Assembly: GCA_036490215.1 (NCBI GenBank)
Contig: DASXEH010000026.1
Coordinates: forward strand, 55,320 to 119,319
Direction: 5' to 3'
Origin: JASHSH01 sp036490215
GTDB lineage: Bacteria; Pseudomonadota; Alphaproteobacteria; Rhodospirillales; Magnetospirillaceae
DNA length: 64,000 nucleotides
The notes beneath the pieces were generated by a model. The model was given only the letters and a program-made list of their open reading frames with translations, did not search any database and was not told the origin of the DNA. How positions within the stretch are numbered: the stretch's first letter is position 1; every line of letters starts with the position of its first letter. Below, piece after piece: positions 25,328 through 33,900 of this stretch. A program made the translations under genes and the position numbers.

Positions 25328-26452
25328 ATGGCGTTGGCGGTTGAGTTATTCGTTCCGACGTTTGCGATCGACGAATGCCTCGAAGGCATACGCGAATGTC
25401 TGGAGCGCGGGTGGACCGGATCAGGTTTCAAGACAATCGAATTCGAAAACGCCTGGAAAAATTACACCGGACACGCGACGGCTCATTTCCTGAGCTCAGC
25501 GACGGCAGGCCTTCATCTTGCCGTGAACATCCTCAAAGAGATACATGGCTGGGAGAACGGAGATGAGGTGATCACCACGCCTCTGACATTCGTATCGACC
25601 AATCACGCCATCCTTTATGAGAATCTCTCTCCAGTATTCGCGGATGTGGATGAGTTCCTCTGTCTGGACCCAGCTGAAGTGGAGAAACGAATCGGCCCAC
25701 GTACACGAGCGGTGATGTTTGTCGGATTGGGTGGAAATGCGGGCCGCTTCGCCGAAATCAAGGCGCTGTGCAAGGCGCGCGGCCTATCACTCATTCTCGA
25801 TGCGGCCCATATGGCCGGCACGCGGGTCGATGGCGCGATTCCGGATGCTGACGCGGTCGTTTATTCATTCCATGCCGTGAAGAACCTGCCCACCGCGGAC
25901 TCCGGCATGATCTGCTTCCCCGATCCAGAGATCGACGCAATCGCCCGGCGCAAGGCGTGGCTCGGTATCAGCGCCGATACTTATTCACGCAATACGGGGC
26001 AGTCGCCCGGACGATGGTATTACGATGTTGGCGATTTAGGTTGGAAGTATCACGGGAACTCGATCATGGCGGCCATCGGCTTGGTCGGCCTTCGCCATCT
26101 CGATGAAGCGAACACCAGGCGGCGCGAGATCGCGGGTTGGTATCTGGATGCTCTTGGAGGCAACTCAAGGATCGACTGTGTCCCAACCGCTCCAGGCTGC
26201 CTTTCGGCTCAACATCTTTTCCAAGTGATGGTTGACCGTCGCGATGACGTGATTCAGGCCATGAATAGAGATGGCGTTTCTCCCGGCGTTCATTACCGCG
26301 ACAATCGTGACTACGCCTTGTATGCTCACGTCGCGGGGGCCGCGCCACGGGCCCGAACCGCAGCCGGCCGCCTGATATCCCTGCCGTTGCATTTGCGTCT
26401 TTCTCGCGCCGATGTTGATGCAGTCGTCTTGAGCTTGACCCGCCATGTATAA
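25328..26452 (+). CDS. DegT/DnrJ/EryC1/StrS family sugar aminotransferase
   Basis: A PLP enzyme of 374 residues of the nucleotide-sugar aminotransferase family. Visible features are the SSATAGLHLA cofactor-binding segment, GDEVITTPLTFVSTNHAI, LDAAHMAG (Asp158) and the PLP lysine in FHAVKN (Lys185), followed by a conserved DLGWKYHGNSIMAAIG segment. In this operon the likely substrate is a dTDP-4-keto-6-deoxy sugar, giving a 4-amino-4,6-dideoxy sugar; a 3-amino product cannot be excluded. The exact start is uncertain: ATG at 25328 abuts GGGAG, and a TTG at 25334 would be better spaced. Confidence 0.88.
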   Translation: MALAVELFVPTFAIDECLEGIRECLERGWTGSGFKTIEFENAWKNYTGHATAHFLSSATAGLHLAVNILKEIHGWENGDEVITTPLTFVSTNHAILYENLSPVFADVDEFLCLDPAEVEKRIGPRTRAVMFVGLGGNAGRFAEIKALCKARGLSLILDAAHMAGTRVDGAIPDADAVVYSFHAVKNLPTADSGMICFPDPEIDAIARRKAWLGISADTYSRNTGQSPGRWYYDVGDLGWKYHGNSIMAAIGLVGLRHLDEANTRRREIAGWYLDALGGNSRIDCVPTAPGCLSAQHLFQVMVDRRDDVIQAMNRDGVSPGVHYRDNRDYALYAHVAGAAPRARTAAGRLISLPLHLRLSRADVDAVVLSLTRHV

Positions 26453-26506
26453 AGGGCAGCAGGCAACTCTGCCTGGCGTGAGCGCCGCGGTCGCGGGAGG
26501 GGTTTC

Positions 26507-27196
26507 TTGAGTTTCGATGTGGTTCTTTATGGAGCAAAGAGTCCCGAGCCGATTCGCTTCTTTGCGCAGCTCGAACGCGCCGAGCGTACGAAAGCGGCTC
26601 GGTTGAAGGGCTTTCTTCATGACGATCCACGGTTGAAGGGGGCAGCGTTTCATGGTTTCCCGATATTCGGCGGCTTCGAGGAAATTCCTCGATTGGCGGC
26701 CGAAGGCACGAAATTTGTTTCCATCGTTACCGGGACAACGACCGGTCGATTGCTGACAGGCCGCAGGATCGTGGAGCAAGGTGGCGAGCTGATCAGCCTC
26801 ATTCATCCCACCGTAGATACGACGATGTCCGCTATCGGTCCTGGAGCTTACATCCAAGAAGGCGTCATCATTCAGGCCGGCGTCGAAATCGGCAACAATG
26901 TCTCGATCAACATTGCCAGCCTTATTTCCCATGAAGTAAGGATTGGGAATTCGACATTCGTGGCGGTCGGCGCCACGGTTGCGGGCGAAGTTCAGATTGA
27001 GGACGGCGTGTTTGTCGGCGCCAACGCAACCATTTTGCCCCGGCTTAAATTGGGGAAATTCGCGACAATCGGTGCTGGGGCCGTGGTTACCCGTGACGTC
27101 CCCGACTATGCGGTTGTCGCCGGCAATCCCGCGCGCGTACTCAAATACAACGATCGAATCTATACTCACGGCAATGTCTACGAGACGTTGTCATGA
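26507..27196 (+). CDS. NeuD-like sugar acyltransferase (hexapeptide repeat)
   Basis: The 229-residue protein has the PglD/NeuD layout: an N-terminal nucleotide-sugar-binding Rossmann-like part (1-80) and a left-handed beta helix (about 95-215) with repeated [VI]GxxxxI units, for example IQEGVIIQAGVEIGNNVSIN and GVFVGANATILPRL. The VAGNPARVLK tail is typical. It probably N-acylates the amino group put on by the aminotransferase just upstream. The start is TTG at 26507 behind GGGAGGGG (26495-26502). Its stop overlaps the next gene by ATGA. Confidence 0.85.
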   Translation: MSFDVVLYGAKSPEPIRFFAQLERAERTKAARLKGFLHDDPRLKGAAFHGFPIFGGFEEIPRLAAEGTKFVSIVTGTTTGRLLTGRRIVEQGGELISLIHPTVDTTMSAIGPGAYIQEGVIIQAGVEIGNNVSINIASLISHEVRIGNSTFVAVGATVAGEVQIEDGVFVGANATILPRLKLGKFATIGAGAVVTRDVPDYAVVAGNPARVLKYNDRIYTHGNVYETLS

Positions 27197-28179
27197 TCCT
27201 GCCAGGCGGGAAAGTGGCGCGATTTGCAAAAAATCTCATCCGACGAAGTGGCGCCGTGGTTGATTCGCGCGTGCCCAGTGTGACGACGGGCGCCTGGAAT
27301 CGCGTTCGGCTGTTGAAAATCGATCCCGACAATTTCCCCCATGGCGCGACGTTCGACGAGATCATCGACACCCTATTTCATGCTTTTGCCGCGCTCGGCG
27401 TGACGGTCGACATCGCTCGCAATACCCCGCTTTGCGGCGAAGGGATCAACCTTGTATTTGGCGCCCATCTCCGCGAACGCGTGCAAGGACTGACGATCCC
27501 TCTCGACAATTCGGTCGTCTACAATCTCGAACTGATGGAAGAAAAATCGCAGGGCTGGCGGCCCTCTTATTTCGAGTTGATGCGTCAGGTCCCTGTATGG
27601 GAATCGAGCGGTCGCAATGCCCAGCTGTGCCGCGCGATAGCCGGGCACGATCACGTCCATGTGGTACCCATAGGGTATATGCCTCAGATGACGCGTATCA
27701 AAAGCGCACCCGTCCAGGACGTCGATATCCTGTTCTATGGCGCAATCAACGACCGGCGAAAAGCGGTTCTCTTGGCGCTTCAGCGGAGCGGTTTTAAACT
27801 CAAAGTGTTATATGGTGTCTATGGCGCTGAACGCGATGCGTGGATCGCTCGATCCAAGCTTGTCCTTAATATTCATCTCTATGATTTGAGCGTCCACGAG
27901 CTTGTCCGCTCATCGTATCTGCTGGCCAATCGCAAAGTCGTGGTCAGCGAGTGCAACAGCACGACCGATATCGAAGAGGACATTCGGCGTGCGGTCGTTG
28001 CGGTTCCCTACGATCGTATCGTTCCCACGTGCCTTGATTTGATTCGTTCGGCACGGCGCCGACAGGAGCGAGAAGAGCTGGGCTACACGCTGTTCAGTAA
28101 GCGCAACGAAGTTGACTATCTGCGGGCAGCCGTCGTGGCGACTTCGCCGTTCTGGACCCGGCCTAGCGCCATCGAGTAG
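27193..28179 (+). CDS. Glycosyltransferase-like protein
   Basis: The 328-residue protein is co-transcribed with the sugar genes (4-base ATGA overlap). It looks like glycosyltransferases of the GT-B/CgeB-like kind: a DILFYGAINDRRKAVLLAL segment in the middle, ARSKLVLNIHLYD and a C-terminal SSYLLANRKVVVSE segment where the nucleotide-sugar site would lie. No DxD motif typical of GT-A enzymes stands out. A role in transferring the amino sugar made by this operon to a glycan or protein is the obvious inference. Family assignment is tentative. Confidence 0.6.
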   Translation: MILPGGKVARFAKNLIRRSGAVVDSRVPSVTTGAWNRVRLLKIDPDNFPHGATFDEIIDTLFHAFAALGVTVDIARNTPLCGEGINLVFGAHLRERVQGLTIPLDNSVVYNLELMEEKSQGWRPSYFELMRQVPVWESSGRNAQLCRAIAGHDHVHVVPIGYMPQMTRIKSAPVQDVDILFYGAINDRRKAVLLALQRSGFKLKVLYGVYGAERDAWIARSKLVLNIHLYDLSVHELVRSSYLLANRKVVVSECNSTTDIEEDIRRAVVAVPYDRIVPTCLDLIRSARRRQEREELGYTLFSKRNEVDYLRAAVVATSPFWTRPSAIE

Positions 28180-28218
28180 ATCCCGCAGTCGCTTGGTTAT
28201 CCGGCCGGTCCCCGTGCG

Positions 28219-29493
28219 CTAAGAGTCCGTGTTCTGGTCGCGAGCGGCTTTAAGAAGGTCGTCGATTTTTTTGAAGCGATGCGGTTCCACCAGCATCATG
28301 CGCGCGAGTGCGAGCGCATTTTTCTCGCAGCCTGCGCGCATATCCGCATCCTTGATCGAGTCGAAATCGGCAACATGCGCGAAGCCGAACAGGCGGCGAA
28401 TCATTTTGCAGCCCGCGAAGCCGATCGTGTCGGCGAAGACGGAGTCGATGAAGGCTTCGCGCTCTTTCTCAAGTGCGGCTTCATCGGCAGCGCTGGTGAA
28501 GAGATTGGTCGGATAGGCATCGCCCTTCGCCTGCGTCCGCCACAGCGTGAGGAAGCCGTCGCGGAACGTGTTCCAGAAAATCGGAATCTGTTCGAGGATC
28601 CAGGCGCGATAGGCGATGCGGTCGTTCTCCTTCGTCGCATGGCCGGGCTGCGCGAAATAGCTCAGCAGCAGATTCGCGATGAACGCGCCCGTGTCGAATC
28701 CGATAGGCCCGTAGAAGGCGAATTCGGAATCGATCACGCGGCTGTCGCTCTCGGTCACCATCACCGAGCCGGAATGCAGATCGCCATGGATCAGCGCCTG
28801 CGGTGCGGTCAGGAAGCGATGGCCCATGCGCGACGCGGCGGCTTTCAACGCGCTGTCGGCACGGAGCTCGGCGGCGGTAGCGTCGAGCTGCGGGCCGGTC
28901 CAGCGATTGCGCTCCATCACGCGATAGGGATCGGCGAAGACCAGTTCGACCGTGATGCGAATCAACGGGTGGTTCTTGGCGAAGATTGCCATGTCGTCGA
29001 GTTTGTCGTCGAAGGGCTGGCCGAGATCGGAGGTGTGGAAACAGGCGCGCGCCACATAGTCGCCGACATGCTTGGCAATGAGTGGATAGCGCGTACCGGC
29101 GATCAACCCGCGCCGCAGGATGATATGCGGCGCCAGTTTCTCCATGACGATGCAGAACAGGCTCGGCTCATAGTGATAGAGAGCGGGCGCCAGACCGGGC
29201 ACATGAGGCCCGACCGCGCTCCAATAGCAATTCTCGAAATAGGCGCGCTCAAGCGGCATGCGCCAGGCTTCGCCGAAGGAGCGCACATAGGGCAGCGACT
29301 GCTTGACGCAGACCGCGCCTTCCGGCCCGTCGACCAGGAACACCATGTTGAGATTGCCGTCGCCCACTTCGGCCACGCGCCAATCGGCGGGCGTGCCGCC
29401 CAGGCGCTGACGGATCGCGGCCAGTCCATCCAGATAGGCGGGCACCGTCTTTTCGGTCAGAGCGCGATAGCCGGGCGGCGTCTGGTCGGTCAT
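28219..29493 (-). CDS. mtnK: S-methyl-5-thioribose kinase
   Basis: MtnK phosphorylates methylthioribose at C1 in the methionine salvage pathway. The 424-residue protein has the family's choline-kinase-like fold: GDGNLNMVF near residue 45, the catalytic LIHGDLHSGSVMV loop, and SRVIDSEFAFYGPIGFD carrying the metal-binding aspartate, with normal length. GGGAGAG upstream selects the ATG at 29493. No mtnA or other salvage gene is adjacent; the region directly downstream is now the sugar island, and its own 3' end is duplicated at 22325-22454. Confidence 0.93.
   Translation of the reverse strand: MTDQTPPGYRALTEKTVPAYLDGLAAIRQRLGGTPADWRVAEVGDGNLNMVFLVDGPEGAVCVKQSLPYVRSFGEAWRMPLERAYFENCYWSAVGPHVPGLAPALYHYEPSLFCIVMEKLAPHIILRRGLIAGTRYPLIAKHVGDYVARACFHTSDLGQPFDDKLDDMAIFAKNHPLIRITVELVFADPYRVMERNRWTGPQLDATAAELRADSALKAAASRMGHRFLTAPQALIHGDLHSGSVMVTESDSRVIDSEFAFYGPIGFDTGAFIANLLLSYFAQPGHATKENDRIAYRAWILEQIPIFWNTFRDGFLTLWRTQAKGDAYPTNLFTSAADEAALEKEREAFIDSVFADTIGFAGCKMIRRLFGFAHVADFDSIKDADMRAGCEKNALALARMMLVEPHRFKKIDDLLKAARDQNTDS
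28258..28387. repeat. Right copy of the 130-bp direct repeat, inside intact mtnK
   Basis: This is the part of the mtnK coding end that is repeated at 22325-22454. Beyond position 28258 toward the stop the two copies have unrelated tails, so the repeat boundary falls 36 bases before the last sense codon of mtnK. Confidence 0.92.
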
Positions 29494-29662
29494 CTTGTGC
29501 TTCTCTCCCTGGGTCGTCCTGCTGAGATAGCGCGGGATCGCGGTCTTGGCCAGAGTTTCGCAATCGCTTTCCTGCCATCGAATCAATGCCGGTTCGGTTG
29601 ACGAGCCTCTGTGCTAGGGTGATCGTGGGTGGGACAAACCGATTTAAGGTGCGACAGGTTCA

Positions 29663-30628
29663 ATGGCGGGCGAACGATCATCGAATGTGGCCCGGCTGGT
29701 GCGGCGGCCGGCGGCGAAAACCGCGGCCAAGGCACAACCCAAGGCTGCGCCCAAAGAGGGCGGTCCGCCCACCTATGAGCGCCTGACCAACACGATCACC
29801 GAGCGCCATCCCTCGATGAGCCGGCGCTTCCAGCAGATCGCCCGCTTTCTGGTGCAGAGCCCCAACGAGGTCGCGCTCGAATCGATCAAGACCATCGCCG
29901 ATAACGCGGGTGTCCATCCGTCAAGCTTGGTGCGCTTCGCCCAGTCGCTCGGTTATGGCGGCTTCACGGCGATGCAGCGTGTGTTTCAAGATCGCCTGGT
30001 CACCGCCGCGCCGGGTTTCGCCGAACGCGTCGCGATGCTCGAGAATGAACTCGATCGCCACTCGGGCACGGCCAATATGGCCTTCCTGCGCGATCTGGTG
30101 ATCCGCGACATCGCCGCACTCCAGTACCTCATTCACGCCGTGTCCGAAGAGCAGCTTGCGCGCGCCGTGGAACTGCTCAGCCGCGCGCGGCAGATCTATG
30201 TGCTGGGCCAGCTGCGTTCCTATCCCGTGGCCAGCTTCATCCGCTACGCGCTGACGATGCTGGGGTGCGAGGTGATCCTGCTCGATGCCGCCGGCGGGCT
30301 CGCCACCGAGCAGGCCAAGATCATGGGGCCCGACTGTGTGCTGGTGGCGGTGAGCTTCCGCTATTACGCGCGCGAGGTGGTCAGCATCGTGGAAGCAGCG
30401 GGCAAGGCGGGCGTGCCGCTGATCGGGATCAGCGACAATCAGCTGAGCCCGCTCGCCAAGCATGCCACCGTGTTCTTCGACGTGCCCGAAGACGAATACG
30501 CCTTCTCACGCTCGCTGGCCGCGCCGATGTGTCTGGCCCAGACCCTGATCATCGGCCTCGCCAACCGCATGCAGCCCGAAAACCGCGGCAAGCCGGTGAT
30601 CCCGATCGTCACCCGGCCGCAGAGATAG
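29663..30628 (+). CDS. MurR/RpiR family transcriptional regulator
   Basis: The 321-residue regulator has an N-terminal RpiR helix-turn-helix (about 50-125, with ALESIKTIADNAGVHPSSLV) and a C-terminal SIS sugar-phosphate-binding domain (about 160-300, with IYVLGQLRSY and ISDNQLSPLAK). The first 40 residues are an Ala/Lys/Pro-rich extension. It lies next to iolG, iolD and iolE, and RpiR proteins called IolR repress inositol genes in rhizobia, so control of the iol genes is likely. Candidate half-sites are found in the iolG-iolD gap. Confidence 0.88.
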   Translation: MAGERSSNVARLVRRPAAKTAAKAQPKAAPKEGGPPTYERLTNTITERHPSMSRRFQQIARFLVQSPNEVALESIKTIADNAGVHPSSLVRFAQSLGYGGFTAMQRVFQDRLVTAAPGFAERVAMLENELDRHSGTANMAFLRDLVIRDIAALQYLIHAVSEEQLARAVELLSRARQIYVLGQLRSYPVASFIRYALTMLGCEVILLDAAGGLATEQAKIMGPDCVLVAVSFRYYAREVVSIVEAAGKAGVPLIGISDNQLSPLAKHATVFFDVPEDEYAFSRSLAAPMCLAQTLIIGLANRMQPENRGKPVIPIVTRPQR

Positions 30629-30642
30629 GGGCGAAGCTCGAA

Positions 30643-30682
30643 TCCCCCTCCCCCTTGCGGGGAGGGTTAGGGTGGGGGTGGC
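30643..30682. repeat. REP-like C/G-rich intergenic repeat
   Basis: CCCCCTCCCCCTTGCGGGGAGGG followed by TTAGGGTGGGGGTGG is the common dispersed CCCTCCCC-type repeat of GC-rich proteobacteria. The first 23 bases fold as a hairpin around a TTG-centred loop. It lies just after the RpiR gene. Confidence 0.6.
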
Positions 30683-30687
30683 CGCTC

Positions 30688-30794
30688 GCTTTTTTCAAAA
30701 GCAAGATTAACCACGAAGGCACGAAGTCACTAAGAAACACGAAGGAGATATTCTTCTTCGTGGCCTTCTCTATCTTCGTGTCTTCGTGGTGAAA
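30688..30794. repeat. CACGAAG-type palindromic intergenic repeat
   Basis: A short hairpin (GCTTTT/AAAAGC) is followed by CCACGAAGGCACGAAG on the left and CTTCGTGTCTTCGTGG on the right, with more CACGAAG and CTTCGTG copies between, giving a long imperfect palindrome of about 85 bases. Repeats of this wording are scattered in many bacterial genomes. It could act as a transcription end for the convergent regulator and iolG genes. Confidence 0.55.
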
Positions 30795-30808
30795 TCTTTA
30801 AGGCGTGG

Positions 30809-30831
30809 ATGCCCGGCACAAGGCCGGGCAT
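30809..30831. terminator. Hairpin before the iolG stop
   Basis: ATGCCCGGC, five-base loop, GCCGGGCAT: a perfect 9-bp stem 17 bases after iolG on the minus strand. A short T run (TTT) is present on both sides only in weak form. It may end iolG or be another dispersed repeat. Confidence 0.45.
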
Positions 30832-30847
30832 GACGGAAAAGAAACTT

Positions 30848-31852
30848 TTATCCGCTGATCTTCACCGTCTTCCCCGTCTTCAGCGACTTCCATGCGGCGT
30901 CGGCTAGGATCAGGGCCAGGCGGCCGTCTTCAAAATCCACGCTCGGCTTCTTGCCCTTGTCGACGCAGTCGATGAACTCATTCAACTCATCGAGATAGGC
31001 GCGGGTGTAGCGCTCGATGAAGAAGTTGAGCAGCGGTTCCTTGGCATCGGTGGTGGTGGCGCTGTACTTGGTCAGCGTGTTGGCGCGCAGGTTGTCCGAC
31101 TGCACCATGCCCTTCGAGCCGAAGGCTTCGACGCGCTGGTCGTAGCCGTAGACGGCGCGGCGCGAATTGTTGATATGGACCAGCGCGCCCGACTTGGCCT
31201 TCATCGTCACCATGGCCGTGTCGACATCGCCGATCTTGTTGAGCGCCTTTTCGACCATCACGCTGCCGGTGGCGGAAACCTCGACGATCGGATCTTTGGC
31301 ACCGAGGATGAAGCGGGCGAGATCGAAATCGTGGATGGTCATGTCGCGGAAGATGCCGCCCGAGACCTTGAGATAGCCCATCGGCGCAAGGCCGGGATCG
31401 CGACTGGTGATGATCAGCGTCTCGAGCGCACCGATCTCGCCGGCCTTCACCGCCTGCTGCACCGCGCGATGGCTCGGGTCATAGCGGCGGTTGAAGCCGA
31501 TCTGCACCGGCACGCCGGTTCCGGCGATCGCCTTCTTGCAGCGTTCGACACGCTTGATGTCGAGATCGATCGGCTTTTCGCACAGCACGGCCTTGCCGGC
31601 TTTGGCGGCGGCGGTGATCAGATCGACATGGGTGTTGGTGGAGGAGGCGATCAGCACCGCGTCGACGGATTTGTCCTTGAGCGCATGCTCGACCGAGAGT
31701 GAGACAGTCGCATGATATTTGGCGGCTACGTTTTCGGCCGCGTCAGCGTTCACGTCATAGACATGGGTCAGCTTGGCCTTGGGATTGCCGGCGATATTGG
31801 CGGCGTGCAGCACCCCGATACGCCCGGCCCCGAACAGCGCGAAATTGACCAT
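30848..31852 (-). CDS. iolG: Inositol 2-dehydrogenase
   Basis: IolG oxidises myo-inositol to 2-keto-myo-inositol with NAD. The 334-residue Gfo/Idh/MocA protein has the GAGRIGVLHAANIAG dinucleotide motif, the CEKPID lysine motif near residue 97, the IHDFDLARF catalytic segment, and the GGIFRDMTIHD region. GGAGGAAGGC precedes the ATG at 31852. It is divergent from iolD with a 202-base gap that carries GGAAC half-sites. Confidence 0.93.
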   Translation of the reverse strand: MVNFALFGAGRIGVLHAANIAGNPKAKLTHVYDVNADAAENVAAKYHATVSLSVEHALKDKSVDAVLIASSTNTHVDLITAAAKAGKAVLCEKPIDLDIKRVERCKKAIAGTGVPVQIGFNRRYDPSHRAVQQAVKAGEIGALETLIITSRDPGLAPMGYLKVSGGIFRDMTIHDFDLARFILGAKDPIVEVSATGSVMVEKALNKIGDVDTAMVTMKAKSGALVHINNSRRAVYGYDQRVEAFGSKGMVQSDNLRANTLTKYSATTTDAKEPLLNFFIERYTRAYLDELNEFIDCVDKGKKPSVDFEDGRLALILADAAWKSLKTGKTVKISG

Positions 31853-31913
31853 GCCTTCCTCCCCCTGTTTTGAACGTTGTTTCGAATGGTTTTATGGCTG
31901 CGGCGGCACATCC

Positions 31914-31960
31914 GTTCCGCACTGGTAATTACCGGAACATTTGTTGCAAAGCAGGTTCCG
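31914..31960. promoter_or_regulatory. Operator region between iolG and iolD with three GTTCCG half-sites
   Basis: GTTCCG at 31914-31919, CGGAAC at 31933-31938 and GTTCCG at 31955-31960 alternate in direction, so two overlapping inverted repeats share the middle site. Between them lie the palindrome GGTAATTACC (31924-31933) and TTGTTGCAAA. The second pair extends to a 28-bp imperfect palindrome (31933-31960). The site serves both divergent promoters and is the best place for the neighbouring RpiR regulator. Confidence 0.6.
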
Positions 31961-32054
31961 AGTCAATTACCTTTGCATTATAGTTCAGGATAAGTGCCGC
32001 GCTCGCGACAACAGCCCATATAAGCATCGAGCGCAAGGGTAGGGAGAGGCCTCC

Positions 32055-33896
32055 ATGAAAACCATCCGGCTCACCATGGCGCAGGCCTTGGTACGGTATC
32101 TGACCGCTCAATTCACGATCATCGATGGCAAGCAGGTCCCGCTGTTCGGCGGGGTCTTTGCCATTTTCGGCCACGGCAATGTCACCTGCCTGAGCGATGC
32201 GCTGGAGCCGGTTAAAGACGTGCTGCCCACTTGGCGCGGCCAGAACGAACAATCCATGGCTTTGGCCGCCGTCGCCTATGCCAAGGCGAAGAAGCGGCGT
32301 CAGGCGATGGTCTCGCTCTCCTCGATCGGGCCGGGCGCGCTCAACATGGTGACGGCGGCGGGTGTCGCGCATGCCAATCGTCTACCGATCCTGCTGTTGG
32401 CCGGCGACACCTTCGCCAACCGCATTCCCGATCCGGTGCTGCAACAGGTCGAGCATTTCAACAACCCGACGATGACGGTCAACGACGCCTTCAAGGCGGT
32501 GACGCGCTATTGGGATCGCATCACCCGGCCCGAGCAGATCATCTCGTCATTGCCGCAGGCGATCGCGACGATGTTCGATCCCGCCGATTGCGGCCCGGTT
32601 TTCCTCGCGCTGGCGCAGGATGCGCAGGCCGAAGCCTATGACTATCCGGCCGTCTTCTTCGAGCCGAAGGTGCATCGCGTGCCGCGTCCACGCCCCGATG
32701 TCGAGCAGCTGGTTGCCGCGGCCAATGCGCTGAAGGGCGCGAAGAAGCCGCTGCTGATCGCCGGCGGCGGCATCCACTATTCACTGGCCACCGAGGAACT
32801 CGCCGCCTTCGCCGAGCGTCACAACATCCCTGTCTGTGAGACGATCGCCGGGCGTGGCGCGATGATCCACACGCACCCGAACAATGTCGGGCCGATCGGC
32901 GTGATCGGCAGCGCTTCGGCCAATGCGATGGCGGAAGACGCCGACGTGGTGCTGGCCGTCGGTACGCGGCTGCAGGATTTCACCACCGGCTCGTGGAGCG
33001 CGTTCAGCGAATCGATGCAACTCGTCTCGCTCAATGCTAGTCGCTTCGACGCGACCAAGCATCGTGCCATCTCGGTGGTCGGCGATGCGCAGGTCGGGCT
33101 CGAAGAACTCTCCGCCGCGCTCGGCAATTGGACCGCGCCCAAGACCTGGGCCGAGAAGGGCAAGAAGGAATATGCCGGCTGGAATAAGACGGTCGATCGC
33201 CTGACCGGCCCCACCAATGTCGATCCGCCGAGCTATGCCCATGTTGTCGGCGCGATCAATCGCCTGGCCGGCAAGACCGATCTGGCGCTGACGGCGGCGG
33301 GTGGTTTCCCCGGTGAGCTCTGCAAGAATTGGAAGGTGAAGTCGGTCGGCACCTTCGACTGCGAATTCGGCTTCTCTTGCATGGGCTACGAAATCGCCGG
33401 TGCCTGGGGCGCGAAGATGGCCGATCCCGATCGCGAGGTGATCTCATTCATCGGCGACGGCTCGTATCTGATGATGAACTCCGACATCTACAGTTCGGTG
33501 CTGACCGGCCACAAGCTGATCGTGCTGGTCTGCGACAATGGCGGTTTCGCGGTCATCAATCGCCTGCAGAATTTCAAAGGCAGCAAATCGTTCAACAACC
33601 TGCTGGCCGACTGCAAGATCGAAGATCTGGTGCAGGTCGATTTCGCCAAGCACGCGGAAAGCATGGGCGCGATCGGCGAGCATGTGGAGTCGATCGCCGA
33701 GTTGGAGCAGGCGTTCAAGCGCGCCAAGAAGGCCGACCGCACCACCGTCATCCATATCAAGGTCAGCGCCCATACATGGACGCCGGGCGACGCGTGGTGG
33801 GATGTGGGCGTGCCCGAGGTGAGCAAGCGCGCCGAAGTGCGCGCCGCCAAAGTTGAGCACGAATCGAATCGCAAAAAGCAACGCGTGGGAGTGTGA
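32055..33896 (+). CDS. iolD: 3D-(3,5/4)-trihydroxycyclohexane-1,2-dione hydrolase
   Basis: IolD opens the ring of the diketone formed by IolE in inositol breakdown, using thiamine diphosphate. The 613-residue protein has the three-domain ThDP layout: N-terminal PYR domain (LSSIGPGALNMVTAAG), a central domain, and the C-terminal PP domain with GDGSYLMMNSDIYSSV and CDNGGFAVINRLQ (Mg/ThDP site). GGGAGAGG precedes the ATG. iolE starts 4 bases after its stop. Confidence 0.95.
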   Translation: MKTIRLTMAQALVRYLTAQFTIIDGKQVPLFGGVFAIFGHGNVTCLSDALEPVKDVLPTWRGQNEQSMALAAVAYAKAKKRRQAMVSLSSIGPGALNMVTAAGVAHANRLPILLLAGDTFANRIPDPVLQQVEHFNNPTMTVNDAFKAVTRYWDRITRPEQIISSLPQAIATMFDPADCGPVFLALAQDAQAEAYDYPAVFFEPKVHRVPRPRPDVEQLVAAANALKGAKKPLLIAGGGIHYSLATEELAAFAERHNIPVCETIAGRGAMIHTHPNNVGPIGVIGSASANAMAEDADVVLAVGTRLQDFTTGSWSAFSESMQLVSLNASRFDATKHRAISVVGDAQVGLEELSAALGNWTAPKTWAEKGKKEYAGWNKTVDRLTGPTNVDPPSYAHVVGAINRLAGKTDLALTAAGGFPGELCKNWKVKSVGTFDCEFGFSCMGYEIAGAWGAKMADPDREVISFIGDGSYLMMNSDIYSSVLTGHKLIVLVCDNGGFAVINRLQNFKGSKSFNNLLADCKIEDLVQVDFAKHAESMGAIGEHVESIAELEQAFKRAKKADRTTVIHIKVSAHTWTPGDAWWDVGVPEVSKRAEVRAAKVEHESNRKKQRVGV

Positions 33897-33900
33897 GGAC

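Larger units (their letters stand above)
22455..28257. other. Sugar-nucleotide island between the mtnK repeats
   Basis: The 5.8-kb segment carries six co-directional plus-strand genes (rmlA to glycosyltransferase) between the two repeat copies. Its codon use has visibly more A and T in third positions than the flanks, and several genes overlap by ATGA as in surface-polysaccharide clusters. No integrase or transposase is present. Acquisition by recombination at the 3' end of mtnK is inferred from the repeat. Confidence 0.65.

Noticed and set aside
28279..29601. 440-codon plus-strand open frame opposite mtnK
   Set aside because: Antisense of a well-supported kinase gene; the translation is typical shadow composition.
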